Below, piece by piece: positions 51,345 through 62,801 of a stretch of DNA of 64,000 nucleotides (position 1 is its first letter; every line of letters begins with the position of its first letter). The position numbers and the translations under genes are program-made. This stretch comes from Ophiobolus disseminans (Eukaryota > Ascomycota > Dothideomycetes > Pleosporales > Phaeosphaeriaceae). The stretch covers positions 62,001 through 126,000 of the forward strand of contig MU006251.1 in assembly GCA_010093685.1 (NCBI GenBank), read 5' to 3'. The notes beneath the pieces were generated by a model. It saw nothing but the letters and a program-made list of their open reading frames with translations, was not told where the DNA came from and did no database searches.

Positions 51345-53711
51345 ATGCCTAGTCTTGCAAACACCATGTCCTTCCAACTACAGAACAGTAATTCTATCCG
51401 GCCTTCTGTCCCACGAACCGTAGCGTTCGTTTTACCAGGGCGCAGAACACTATCAGAACACCTCCCAGCGGAGATTATCGACCTTCCGGTATCGCTCGCG
51501 GAACGTTCCCGATACCTCCGCAAGGCTATTGTAGTACAAGCTTTGAACAAACCAAGTGAGCGGCAGATTCACCTCCCTGGTGTCGATTTGATGGGATTTA
51601 GATTTTACGTCGAGTGGCTTCGCACTGGGCACATCGACTTCTATGCCACTTCTGCTTCATCGTCTTGCAGTGGGCTCTTATTGCGTGACTGCTTTGACCT
51701 CATGTTCGCACATATTGCAGGGTCTCTCTTCGAAGAGCCCAATTTCCAGGACTATATCATCGACATTATGTCACGGTATCTGAACGCATCGCAAACTCCC
51801 GATCTCAAGGTTTTAGAGGAGGTGTTTCTCGAGAAAGGCATCTCGAATACCCTCCGACAATTCGTGATTGACAGGATGTTTGCCGTTGAGCGGAAGATGC
51901 TGGGTATGATTAGAGGTAACAGTAGTGAGAGCAACGGGGGTGAGGTAAGTTGCCAATACCATGTCCATGGAGAGGGGCGTTGTTACCGAACTAGTGCAAG
52001 ATACGTAGATACAAACGCAGCTCTCACCGAAACCAGAGTCGGTTCAAACGCCATGGACACGTATTACCAGAAGGGAGAAGACACGCGCTCTTCTTCATCG
52101 ATGTCGCCGAATAATTATCTCGCCAACAAAAGTGTCCCGCATGACATGTCGAATACAGTTGGCTCCGCTGAGTGGGCGCGCATGGTCCATAGCCACGTAC
52201 GGAGTGTAAACCTGCCCGACCTGTCGCGTTACGAGAAGCCTTTACCTGTGATACCACCACGGACGCCAGGACAGTCGCCAACTCCACCCTCTTCGCACCC
52301 TTCGCCGCAAACGTCCAGCATCGAAGTTTCAGCGACGCCGCACAGTGACATCAGTGACGATACCCCGGCCGATCTTCCCAGTACACAACAGCTTGTTCAG
52401 GAATGCTTCAGGCGCCTTCCACTCGCGGCCCTCGCGCAAGACCGATCATCTGAACACCCGCAAAGAGCGGATCGGACACCTATATTTGGGCTACTTCTCG
52501 AGTGCTTGGAGCGACTCAATGGGCGCACCGTTGAAAAGGGTTCTACCCACACCCCCTCAGATAATGCTTCGACGCATATGACCTCGTCAGGAGACACTAC
52601 GTTCGACTTTGATACCCCGTGTCGACCCTCGCCCAAGCAGACTAACCCCCGTTTGTCGCCTACTACGGATAGCATTCAGATACGTCCTGAAAGAAGCTTT
52701 GATGAGTTGCCACTATTGGGGTATCTTTCGAGAACCGGATTGGGTGAGCGGCCGAGAGCGCTAAACCATGCGCATGAAGAGGCATATCCTATTGAAGTAC
52801 CAGCCAGAGTCGTTCGACGTTTAGGGCACCACTCGCCAAAACCGCAGGATACCTCAAGTCGTCAGCATGTCCAGTCCCGCCCACAGTCACGTTGTTCGGA
52901 CCAAGGTGATCATCTCCAAGCGGAGCAACCAAGACAACGAGGTTCATCCATCGCAGAAAGACCGCACCACCCATACGCCCACCTCGGCTTCTCCACTCCT
53001 CGCCCTCACCTCGTCGACCCACAAGCATCCCACGAGATCCTCGAATCACCAGGCCACCGCCACTCTTACGCTGGGCCTACGCACAACCATTCCTACGCGC
53101 ATCTAGATTTCTCCACCCCCCGACCCCGCCACGTCGACGCACATGAATCCCAAGAGCTCCTCAGCCCAGTTTCTGAATGCCGGGAAAGTAGCGTAAACCC
53201 GTTGCAGCGGGACGATGCAGAGTGGCACCAACGCCAGCGATACATGATGTCGAATTCCTTCCCACCAGTTCCTCTCTCAACATCTTCACTAGCGCTGCAT
53301 CAACGCCAAACCACTCCTTCACCTTCACCTGCGCCAACTCCACAAAGCGAGCACGACTTCACATCCGACTCCTCGCTCGAATCCGCATTCGGTCTATCCA
53401 GCGCCAACGCCGCCGAACGCTACCAACGCCAGCGCTGCTTACTCTCAGCTGCGCTTCCGCCGCTGCCGCCGGCGTTCACGTCTGGTGGGGTGGAGGTGAG
53501 GCGCAAACCCATTTCCGTCTATTCATCTTCAACGGCAGCTGCAGCGGATGTGGCGCGCAAACCGGCGCCGCTGAGGGGACTCGATTGGGTTGAGCAGCAG
53601 GCGCGGAATCCGTGGGCGGGTGCGGCGGGGGAGGGGGTGGTGAAGAGGAGTAGGAAGAGTAGGGTTAGGGAGATGTTGAGGAGTGGGAGTGCGTTTGGGA
53701 GGGGTGGGTGA
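51345..53711 (+). CDS. BTB/POZ-like domain protein, paralogue of the divergent neighbour
   Basis: Single-exon, up to 788 aa from ATG 51345 (or 51366, which has the better ACCATGT context). The BTB-like part is AERSRYLRKAIVVQAL and IHLPGVDLMGFRFYVEWLRTGHI. It is followed by FQDYIIDIMSRYLN, FVIDRMFAVE and a Cys/His cluster CQYHVHGEGRCYRTS, in the same order as in the minus-strand neighbour. The long C-terminal half (about 450 residues) is disordered, rich in Pro/Ser/His/Arg, with an internal 120-bp repeat and two RYQRQR/RQRYMMS-type motifs. The last residues are basic. Function unknown; likely an adaptor. Confidence 0.75.
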   Translation: MPSLANTMSFQLQNSNSIRPSVPRTVAFVLPGRRTLSEHLPAEIIDLPVSLAERSRYLRKAIVVQALNKPSERQIHLPGVDLMGFRFYVEWLRTGHIDFYATSASSSCSGLLLRDCFDLMFAHIAGSLFEEPNFQDYIIDIMSRYLNASQTPDLKVLEEVFLEKGISNTLRQFVIDRMFAVERKMLGMIRGNSSESNGGEVSCQYHVHGEGRCYRTSARYVDTNAALTETRVGSNAMDTYYQKGEDTRSSSSMSPNNYLANKSVPHDMSNTVGSAEWARMVHSHVRSVNLPDLSRYEKPLPVIPPRTPGQSPTPPSSHPSPQTSSIEVSATPHSDISDDTPADLPSTQQLVQECFRRLPLAALAQDRSSEHPQRADRTPIFGLLLECLERLNGRTVEKGSTHTPSDNASTHMTSSGDTTFDFDTPCRPSPKQTNPRLSPTTDSIQIRPERSFDELPLLGYLSRTGLGERPRALNHAHEEAYPIEVPARVVRRLGHHSPKPQDTSSRQHVQSRPQSRCSDQGDHLQAEQPRQRGSSIAERPHHPYAHLGFSTPRPHLVDPQASHEILESPGHRHSYAGPTHNHSYAHLDFSTPRPRHVDAHESQELLSPVSECRESSVNPLQRDDAEWHQRQRYMMSNSFPPVPLSTSSLALHQRQTTPSPSPAPTPQSEHDFTSDSSLESAFGLSSANAAERYQRQRCLLSAALPPLPPAFTSGGVEVRRKPISVYSSSTAAAADVARKPAPLRGLDWVEQQARNPWAGAAGEGVVKRSRKSRVREMLRSGSAFGRGG
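52971..53168 (+). repeat. imperfect coding repeat, 120-bp spacing
   Basis: The segments starting at 52971 and 53091 encode PYAHLGFSTPRPHLVD... and SYAHLDFSTPRPRHVD... and continue alike through SHEIL/SQELL. They lie within the disordered tail of the BTB protein. Confidence 0.7.
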
Positions 53712-53956
53712 GGAGGTTGGGCTGTGGTGGTGGAGAGAGGGGATGTTCTCTGCTTTGTGTGCATACATTAATATCAGCATTGAGGGTTGAACAAAGTTGT
53801 TGAATTCCATGAGTGTAGATGTAAAAGGATGGCTTGAGAGCTACTTGCAGATCCCACATCCCTCGCAAATCGAATAAACTTTTTTCACCAACCTTCTCCA
53901 GATCCCAGTTCGTTCCCTTCAACCACCCCCAACCCATCCCACGTTCCGATCCCCGC

Positions 53957-54637
53957 TCACACCATCTTCTCCACAAATCCCAACAACGCCATCCCAATCT
54001 TCGAACTCTGCGACCACTTCTTATACCTCCCACCCAGCGCCTCAAGCACCCTCGTCGCATCCTCCTTATCAAACTTGCCGCTGTCGGTCACACTCTGCTT
54101 CTCCGTCTCAATCTGGGTCAAGAGCAACGCGCTGCGTTCGAGGTCGGAGGGTTTGAGGCCGCCTTGCCCGAGGATGGTGTAGGCGGTGAGCAGGAGGGTG
54201 AGATTATATGTGGCGGTTTTGGTGGATTGTTGGTCTTGGGACTGGGGGATGGGTTTAGTGGAGGGTGATGCTGGGGGATGGATGGGAACTTACGGCTTTG
54301 AGCTGGGTTTGGAGATCTTGGATGGCTTGGTCTTGTGTGGTGTTTTGGAGCCTTTTCAGTGTGTCAGTGATGTTGGAGGGGATGTATGGAAGTTTAGTTA
54401 CGATCAGTTGTGATATGAGGGTTGAGTGGTTTTCTTTCGTCTCTTGGACTTCTTGTTTTGTCTGTGGATTGTCAGTATACGGCTCGAATTTAGGGTCGTG
54501 GCCCGCCCGACCTTTTCGACCTGACACTTCAAGTCATGGATAGTATCTGCCGTTCGCTCCAGGTATCTCGTCAGTCCCTTTGGTGGGTTAGTATCATACC
54601 TATTGGAACAAGGTCCCTGTAGTAGTATGACTACCAT
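53957..54637 (-). CDS. small helical protein, four coding exons, first possibly ATG only
   Basis: Proposed exons are 54637-54635, 54577-54512, 54461-54294 and 54241-53957. The three phase-0 introns are 57, 50 and 52 nt (donors GTAGTC, GTCGGG, GTAAGT; branch-like ATACTAAC and ATACTGAC in the first two). The product is 173 aa: GLTRYLERTADTIHDLKCQVEK, then a coiled coil, then a helical C-terminus ending GMALLGFVEKMV. The ATG stands alone in exon 1 if the first intron is correct. The alternative is to read through from the same ATG into a hydrophobic MVVILLQ start without splicing. No family is recognised. The internal junctions are clean, so the gene is likely real. Confidence 0.6.
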
Positions 54638-55018
54638 AGAGAACCGAGTGGGAGGAGGGACAAGGTAGGGTGGCTGCAACGTATTGTATTGACTATCGTA
54701 TTGTTCCGTGTAAGAAGCGTCACCAACTTCACGTTAGGACGTTACAGTTAGCCGTGCCTCCCTTACATCGGAGGTACCACGGCCCTTCCTTCCACCAACC
54801 TGGACTGAACCCACACATTCTCAACAATACCATACTTTCCTGACTGATCACCCACCACTTGCATCTCCTCTACAACCTTGGCGAGCGATTTCTGCTCGTT
54901 GGCTGCCTCGTCGCCCGGTTTCGGCCCAGTTGAAGATCTGTCGACTTGTCGAGAGCTTTCCCCTTCGTTCGCAACCTTAGCGCGTTTTTCCTGGCCTACA
55001 GCTTGGAGCGGTCCATCG
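54638..55018. other. intergenic
   Basis: 381 bp between two minus-strand genes. No supported coding frame or repeat. Confidence 0.4.
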
Positions 55019-55432
55019 TTAGGTCGTTTTCATTACACTCGCCTCAGCCATACGAGCTTCCGTGCCCATCAGCCGATGCCAATGCTGTCTTTCAACCGGA
55101 GTCAAGCTCGGCACGTCGTTCAAATTGCCATTTGTAGTGATGTTCCAAGCCCACTTCTTGAACGCATATTCGAAGGTTCGCGTAGCGTGTTGGGGGTAGA
55201 GCTGAGCCTGCAGCCACATTGCGGCATACACAATACTAGCTAGATGCTGAGGTAGAACGATATGCCATGGTGTCCTGTTGAATATCGATACAGGACTGGC
55301 TGACATATAGATTATGTTTCCGGGAAAAATCTGCCAATCTTGTACGGAACTAGGCCCGCTGTAGATCACACTCTTGGTGGACTCCGCTGTCTTACTTTGG
55401 TCAGACATGTTGGCTGCCGATGAAGTTGCCAT
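55019..55432 (-). CDS. hypothetical protein, low confidence
   Basis: Single open frame of 137 aa from ATG 55432. It is hydrophilic at first, then rich in Trp, Ile and Pro (VQDWQIFPGNIIYMS, NRTPWHIVLPQHLASIVYAA) and ends in a basic/acidic helix. There is no signal peptide or known motif. The composition is more protein-like than the other small frames nearby, but nothing confirms expression. Confidence 0.35.
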   Translation of the reverse strand: MATSSAANMSDQSKTAESTKSVIYSGPSSVQDWQIFPGNIIYMSASPVSIFNRTPWHIVLPQHLASIVYAAMWLQAQLYPQHATRTFEYAFKKWAWNITTNGNLNDVPSLTPVERQHWHRLMGTEARMAEASVMKTT

Positions 55433-55671
55433 TGAGAGTTGGAGTTTCGAAGGAAGCGAGGAACACAACAAGGTGGGGAAAGGCTGAAGGATCAAGTAGG
55501 AAATACGGGCTAGTGTGAGCAAACAAGGTGCTATTGCAAGCAAAGGTGGCTTTGCATTGCAGCTTGCTGATATGATGCGCCACACGTCCTAATAGCGGAA
55601 CTAGACGGGCAAGGTGAGAGAATCCTCGAGTCAAGTCTTCACTGACAGCAGCCTGGTGAAACTCGTGCTGT

Positions 55672-57620
55672 TCATGCCTTCTCCATCTTCAAGTTCTCAT
55701 CATCGCTCTCACGTTCAACCGTCGCTTCGACCTTCTCCGTCATGAGGTCCTTTACACCCTTCATGCTGGCCACGCTGATCGTTGCCATTGCCACGAATGG
55801 TACAACGCTCCACCATCCCAGTCTATACGCTCTCGCATACGACCAATAACTCGCATGCCATGCAGCTTTCATAATGTCGGCATTCGCACCCGGTACGCCC
55901 TTGCCTTTCGCTGTCGTGGCAGTTGCGCCCTTCATAGACTTGAGCAAAGCGGCGACCGATGATTGTGGCAAACCTGCCGCAACTGCTGCAGCTCCAACGT
56001 CAGAAGCATAATGTGTCGCGATGCGTGAGTTGATGACAGCATAGATGACTGCTGTTCCGAAGGCACCGCCAATGGCACGTGCCGAGAAGGCGAGGCCGGT
56101 GGCTGTCGACAGGAATGCGTGCGGGGCAGTGAACTGCACGCAGGCGACGAGGAGAGTGAGCGGGCCCGCACAACCGATACCAGTAAGCACGATGAAGACG
56201 ATTTGGGGAACGTCCCAGCTTGGCTTGATGTTGGCATAGCATATAGCTGCGATGAGCATGATGCCGAAGGTGACAACAAGGGGTGTTTCTATCCGAGTTA
56301 TCAGTACATTTACTTCAGACAGTCACGTGCAACTCACTCAAATCCTTGTACCTCGTGGCATACCACGACACGACGACAGCAGTGACCGTCGAAGGAATCT
56401 TGTACGAAAGCTGCCGAACCGCAATGTCCCAGGAGTTGTCTTCGAAACCTAGGTTCAGAATGATCTGAGGCGTGATGGCGTTGACGGCCGAGTAGTAGAT
56501 CCATCCTTCTACGGCAAAGGCGAGCGTTGAGAGCCAAAAATTAGGTCCACTAGCAAAGAAGACGTGTGCGACGATCCCGTCGGATCGCCCTTTCCATTCA
56601 TACATGCCGAACGCAATGAGGAATATCATACCGACCACCAGATTAGCGTAGACATGGGGGTTGCTCCATTTGTATGCACCACCAGCCCAGTTGAGCGAGA
56701 GTAGCAGTAGGGTGGCGGCAACAATGAGCAGAAAGCAGCCGATGGGATCGCATGCCCAGGTCCATTGCTTGAACGTCATCCTTGGGTAGTCGGTACGCTT
56801 CTTCGGCCAGTACAATGTGAAGAGGCCAATTGCAGTGAAGCCATGTAAGCCGACTTGCACCCAGAAGATGTTTCGCCATCCCGTGGGACCCAAGTTGGCC
56901 AACGCGCCGGCGGCTAGACCACCAGTGCTAGACTTAGTTAGTTCAGTGCGAAGTACCAAGAGCAATTGCTTGCTTACATGCCACCCATCGTTCCAGCAAC
57001 ACCTGCAAAACCATTTGCAAGTGCTCGATACTTCAGTGGTAGGACCTCAGATGGAATCGACTGCACGATGGAGATTGTTGCCAATGTTGTACCGATGAGG
57101 ATGCCGCCGCCAATGAGCATGCTCATCGAGGTGGCCTTGGCGCAAATGATGCTGCCAACACATGCGATGAGCGGTGGAATGGTCGCAAAGAGCTTCCGAT
57201 CCAGTACATCGGATAGTCGACCTACGAGAGGAGACAAGACCGACTGCATTAGGAGCGGACCCTATGGCAGTGAGTTCATGTTCAACTTCAGAGTATGACA
57301 GACCTACTTGAATGACCCAACTGCCAATCGCTGGCTCGCCAAGTTCACGGATGATAAAAGACAATACAGAGCCGGCCGCTACTACCACAAAGACTTGAGA
57401 CATGATACTGGAGTGCACATTAGATTTGTTCATCAATTTTTAGAATTACATACGCGAAGCAGCACACGAAAACGACAACCCATGATCTCCAGGAAAGGTC
57501 GACGTGCTTGACATCCTCGTTTGCTTCCTGCTCGATAGGCACAATGACCGCTTCCGTAATTGATTTGCGAGGCGGTGCATCGTGAGTGCCCTTGATGTGG
57601 GTGACTTCGTCTTTGGTCAT
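55672..57620 (-). CDS. MFS transporter, 14-TM fungal efflux type (TRI12/DHA-like)
   Basis: Exons are 57620-57454, 57407-57308, 57261-56978, 56927-56338 and 56288-55672. The introns are 46, 46, 50 and 49 nt, phases agree, and the product is 585 aa. The cytosolic N-terminus is acidic. The membrane part has the order expected of TRI12-like pumps: the loop PLVGRLSDVLDRKLF after an early helix, a Gly-rich helix ILIGTTLATISIVQSIPSEVLPLKYRALANG, then GPTGWRNIFWVQVGLHGF. A long central loop holds DPIGCFLLI...LLLSLNWAGGAYKW. The late motif AFLSTATGLAFSARAIGGAFGTAV is typical of the family. It exports toxins or metabolites, or handles siderophores. No biosynthetic cluster is next to it. The ATG chosen is the first one in frame with this exon. 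Confidence 0.88.
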
Positions 57621-58527
57621 GTTTGCTTCCGAACGGAGAAGTCTGAGTAAGGAAGAACGCAACAGCAACCAAAAGAATGGAAGTAAGATGTTCTTCGCGA
57701 CGGAGAAGAGGAAGGTACTTAGCCGGTCATCCTACACCGCATGCACATGGGTGATAACCCACTGTGGCGCGATTGGGCTTGGAAAATGGCGCTTCCTGCA
57801 AATCATGCGCCCGGCAGTTGCATTGGCCAAGGGATATTGGTACCGGGGGTTGTACTCTGGATGAAGGGTTCCGGGCGTTGGATGCGGGGCCCCATGTCTG
57901 ATGCCTGTGTGCTGATCCTTCGCTTGGTGCCGGGCATGCAGCATCTTTCCACACCCATGGACAAGACTCACAATACGAACGGGTGTATGTATGAGAATGA
58001 AGGATGCATCCTAAGGGTACTCGAAGTACTATCGAGAAGTTGTTCGTGAAGCTTAGGTTCACACCAGTATCCATGCCCTGGTGTCAAGGGATGAGAGTAG
58101 GTTTTCCAATGCGGATGCGGAGAAAATGCGCCAATTGCAGCTGCCCCACCAACAAGTGCGAATGCCTATCATGGTCGTTGACAAATTTGAGCGCCTTCGG
58201 TACGCGATGTACTCTTTCTTTTTGGTGGTGACAGTGAAGGAAAAGAAGATAATGGACGCATTTCCATACTTCTAGTGTTAACAGCATGGTTTTGATGCAG
58301 GATGTACAATGGATGATAAAAGCATGCGCAGCATTGTTGTTGTGTCGGTGGCAGGAGGACTCAGGTGAGCCGCATGGGGAAGTGGTGGTCGGTGATACGA
58401 AGGTCCGACCCTGCCGAGGCTCACGACTTTTGTTGTCCCTCCCAGCTCCCCACCGACCTCGACCTCACCACCAACAGCCAGCTGACTTATCCACCACAGC
58501 CAACTGACTCGCCCACCAGACGATGCT
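57621..58527. promoter_or_regulatory. divergent promoter region, 907 bp
   Basis: Lies between the MFS start (minus) and the TAD3 start (plus). Several short frames overlap but none looks coding. No clear regulatory motif stands out. Confidence 0.4.
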
Positions 58528-59868
58528 ATGAGCACCCCGACTCCACTCGCAGGGCGCCTCGTCCCCCTGCGGACCAAAGACGAAGTGCGCGCCAGCCTGG
58601 AGACGCAGTCGGCCTACATCGTCGAGGTCCCGGCCAAACATGCCAACGCGGTCAAGGAGTGAGAGAGATGACTCGTGCTGCAGCCCATGATCACGTGCTA
58701 ACCTGCCAGTATCGTGCAAGCAGCCATTCCCGACTTCAAGACATCAGAAATCTCGCATCTCCGCCGCGTGGTGCAGTTCAAGTACCTGCCGCCGCACCTG
58801 CAGAAGCAGTTTCATCCGCCTACACGGCTCCCCAGAGGTGACTTAGATAATCCTGCGACAGTATTATTGTCTTCACCGCCTTCCACTTCTGCTTCTCCTT
58901 CTGTTTCCTCCCCCACCCCTCCGCCAGCCAACGCTGATGATGACTCTGCTGAACATTTCGATCTAGTCCGCTACTTCCTCCTCTGTCCGACCAAGTATAT
59001 ACCCCATGCCGACCTCTTCGCCCTCATCCGCACTTGCCCGCCGTTCGATGCAAAGAACGTGGCGCCGCCAAGGGTCTTCTTCGTCACGGTCCCGACACTA
59101 GCACCCATATCGGCCGAGCAGGCGGCGACATGGAGCGAAGTGTACTGGCCTATTTCGTACAAGAACACCAACCCTTATGGCCCGCATCCGAGCCTTGTAC
59201 AGCGCAATGCGGCGGAGATCGAGGGCGAGGCGGGCGGCTGGCTGGCGCTTGCAAACACAGCTGGACAGCAGATTTCAGAGAAGTGTTTGGGCGAGTCCAT
59301 TGGCGTTGTCGTCGTCGACCGCACAAAGGAGACACCCCAGGTCATCGCCGTTGCTGGCGACTGCCGCTGGAGATCGCCCACGGGCGCCACCGAGGAGCAC
59401 ACGGGCACCGGCAACGTCATGGCCCATGCCGTCCAGCGCGCCATCGCCATGGTTGCCAAGAAGCGCCTCCGTCTAGCGGGCACCGATCCGGCGCTCCTCG
59501 ACCGCTCGCTGTTCTGCGACAGCCCCCTCACCGAAGTCGAGAAGGAGTACTACGAGCGGGATAACATCGCCTCGAGCGGCTACCTGTGCGTCGACCTGGA
59601 CATCTACCTCACCAACGAGCCCTGCGTCATGTGTTCGATGGCCATTCTACACTCCCGGTTCCGGCGCTGCATATTCTCCACGCGCATGCCCTACACCGGC
59701 GGAATGACATCCGACGGCGTCGACGAGAGCCCTATGCCCGGCGGCCTCAAGAACGGCTTGTTCTGGCGCCCGAGCGAGCTCAACTGGAAGTTCCTGGCGT
59801 GGGAGTTCAAGGAGGACGACAAGGATCAGAAGGAAATTCCACGTTTCAATACCCTGCTGCATGTTTAG
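58528..59868 (+). CDS. TAD3: tRNA-specific adenosine-34 deaminase subunit Tad3
   Basis: Exon 1 is 58528-58658 and exon 2 is 58710-59868. The 51-nt intron has donor GTGAGA, branch GCTAAC and acceptor GCCAG. The product is 429 aa. The N-terminal domain (PLAGRLVPLRTKDEV...IPDFKTSEISHLRRV) precedes the cytidine-deaminase-like domain. Its zinc site is HAVQRAIA (about 290) and PCVMCSMAILHSR (about 347-359). The HAV instead of HAE means the proton-shuttling Glu is replaced by Val. This is the mark of Tad3, the non-catalytic partner that with Tad2 converts A34 to inosine in tRNA anticodons. A Ser/Pro-rich insert sits at about 90-115. A start inside exon 2 would lose the N-terminal tRNA-binding part. 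Confidence 0.94.
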
Positions 59869-60296
59869 CGTGGGCTGGACGGATTCTTCTCTGTTGCATT
59901 GGATACATTGCATGGCATAACGGCGCATTGGTTAGACTTCGGGACGGATTACACCTACGACAGGGTGGGTATACCATAGAGATTACGCTGTATGAGTAAC
60001 GATGAATATGACTACTTGCTATGCTTGTCCGTCTGTTCGAACTTGTTGATGGATGTGGGTAGAGGGTAGAGCTCGTCGTTGTGCATACTCTATTACATGG
60101 GGAATATATTGAGACCCGTAAGCTGGTGGTCGCACAACAACGCTGTGTGAAGGACCTTGCGATGGGGGCTTTCCCGACGCATGTCAGCTGTGCTGCGCCC
60201 CGTGTAACCAGGCTCGTCATCTCGACATTAAAGAACAAGTGTTGAGGGTCTGGTTGCAAAACATAGCGCCCCCACTAGCGTTCTTACCTTTTGTTA
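59869..60296. other. intergenic
   Basis: 428 bp between TAD3 and the next plus-strand gene. No gene, repeat or clear element is seen. Confidence 0.45.
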
Positions 60297-62752
60297 ATGG
60301 CGCACCTGCTCGATGTTGCGACGAACTTTTTCGCAAGTAACGAACGACAAACAGCGTCGGAGTGGATCCGACTGCGTTTTCTTGGTCGGTACGTTAGACT
60401 GCGCGCATTTGATTGCGCTATGTTTCTTTGACTTTTAAACTGACTCTTGTCGTGTTAGGTCGAGCAATGAGAGTGGCGCAACCTCAAGACTCGACGACGA
60501 CGACGACGGCGTTGTACCAGAAGGCACACGACCACGGAAGCAACGCATCGCATGCTCAGTCACTTTTCTCTACTCCTTTGTACGCTTCTCCAAGCGTGTT
60601 GCCCAAAAATGGGACAGACGGTTCCCTGGATGGCATAGCGGCGTTGCTGGATTCTCACTTCTCGCTGCCACAGTGCTCATCGCCAACATCTCCGCCCTCA
60701 TATGGGTCGCCAAAAACCTTGACGACACGCCTTTTGCGACAATAGCCACGAACAGCTGTAAAAGTATTGAGAATTCGTTGTTTCGTATTCATCTCGGCAT
60801 TAATGTACTTAGCGCTGGACTGCTCGCTGGGTCCAATTATTGCATGCAGTGCCTGACCTCACCAACACGAGAGGAAGTCGATGCTGCGCATGCCAAGCAT
60901 TCCTACCTCAATATTGGGATTTTGAGCTGGAGGAATGTTATCTGGTTTCGGAAGCGTAGAGCTATCCTACTGACATCTCTGTTAGCAAGCAGTGTGCCCT
61001 TGCATTCCTTGTAAGAGTTCTAGCTATAGCTAGACACCTGATTAGCCCTACTAACACGCCTCAGATACAATTCTTCTGTATTCATCAACAGCGCAATACA
61101 ACTCTACGACGTTGTTTTTGTAAACCCCGCATTCTTTACTGGTGGTGCGTGGACTCCGCATGACAAATTACTGGATTACGATGGCCAGCGGTACGAAGAT
61201 CGATTGGGCGCTCTCCAAGACTTAGTTGCAGATAATCAGATCTTCAATCGAAGTCGCTGGGCAAATATCTCGGTCACCGAGTGCAAAAACTACCAAGACT
61301 ACGAGTCAGATCGTGGTAGCCTGTTGGTCGTTACGGACAGCAATTCCACGCAGCCTGCTGTCGGACGAGCGCGAAGACTGGAGACTGCAAAATCAGATTT
61401 TAACAGCAGTGTACTTGAGTACCACTCCGGTGGATACGATTTCCAGTACTACGAGAGGGAGGGCTGGCCATTTCCCGCGTCGTATTGCTTGAGCCTCAAA
61501 GTTCCTGGTCGATGCCGTTTACAGATACACTTGTGGCTCCTTGTCGCAGTCGTAGTGCTGAACTTTTTCAAGCTTGCTTGCTTTCTGGGTACCTTTTCAG
61601 AACAGCGTGGCACACCCTTTATGACCGTAGGAGATGCTATAGCGTCGTTCATGAGATATCCATGCGCTCTCTCAAACGGTATGTGTTTGTTGTCTGAAGG
61701 TGGTGTGATGAAGACCTTGGAAGAAAGAAAACATGATGAAGACAGTGAAACAGTGAGGCATTCAAGGAGGTTTCAACGAAAACATTGGCGATATTATCAT
61801 TCAGTCAGCTTCACTCGCTGGGTCGTTTACGCAACTTCGTATGTTCCACCCATTATTTCTACCTCAACTGACCATAACATCCTCTAGTTGCGGACTCGTA
61901 ATTCTGGCATCAGCTTACTACTACAATGAGATAATAAGCAGATATCGCAGCTTTAGGATGCAGTACAATTTCCAAGCCTTACGGGAACTCGGGCTCGGAA
62001 AATTCAACGTCGACTCCTCAGGGACTATTGTGCCGCCATGGTGCTACCTATATACGTCCCCTCGCCAGTTCAAGTGCCAACTCGAACAGTCCAACACCTT
62101 CCACATGATCATGGGCTCTATCCCACAAGTCATCACTTCGACAATCTACATTGCGGTCAACTACCTATTCACCGTCATGATTCATTTGCGCGATTGGACA
62201 AGACTTGCACTTCGCAAGCACCCGTTACGTGTCAGTGATCCAGAGCCGAATTCAGCTCAAGTGTCGACATATTGGCTGTCCCTCCCGTATCAATATAGCA
62301 TCCCGCTACTCATCTCTTCTATCGCGATTGGCTGGCTTGTATCTCAGTCGCTTTTCTACTACCGCTTCACTTGGTACGACGACAATGGGCTTTTTGTCAA
62401 CCTCTGGGATGCTTCCACTGATAACCCAGCCGTGCTTCCAGGACGAGAGTACGGTCTTGGCTACTCCGCACTCGGCGTCATTTGCTCGATCATCTCCGGT
62501 GTTATGGTTCTTGGGGTGTCGCTGGCTGTTGGGCTAACGAAATGCACTCCTGGTCTGCCCCTCGGTCCTACAAACAGCTTCGTCATAGCTGCAGCGTGCC
62601 ATCCGCCGGAGAACGATCGTCACGCTGCGAGAAATCTTGTTAGATGGGGCGCTGTCTCAACTGGACATGACGCCGAGCAGGACGCGACGGGCCATTGCAC
62701 GATTACAAGTCGGCGTGTCGAAGTTCCTATCGAGGGACGGTGGTACGCATGA
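60297..62752 (+). CDS. DUF6536 family multi-pass membrane protein
   Basis: Exons are 60297-60388, 60459-61010, 61065-61838 and 61888-62752; phases agree and give 760 aa. The cytosolic N-terminus has a run of five Asp. After KWDRRFPGWHSGVAGFS comes the first helix (LLAATVLIANISALIWV). Then comes the DUF6536 signature: IHLGINVLSAGLLAGSNYCMQCLTSPTREEVDAAHA, the SYLNIGILSWRNV segment, and VPLHSLYNSSVF across an intron. A glycosylatable extracytosolic loop (about 240-350) and further helices follow (LQIHLWLLVAVVVLNFFKL, CGLVILASAYYY, SIPQVITSTIYIAVNYLF and others). The family is widespread in Pezizomycotina and uncharacterised. It is probably at the cell surface. Confidence 0.85.
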
Positions 62753-62801
62753 CTCGAAAGATATTCATACCATCCTCGAAACGACTGTGCGTCTCCCAAC
62801 T

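Noticed and set aside
55019..55432. Retrotransposon gag-like fragment
   Set aside because: The W-rich segment faintly resembles gag-type N-termini, but there is no zinc knuckle, protease, reverse transcriptase or LTR nearby.
55672..57620. Secondary-metabolite cluster around the efflux pump
   Set aside because: No polyketide, peptide or terpene synthase, P450 or pathway regulator occurs within the window near the transporter.
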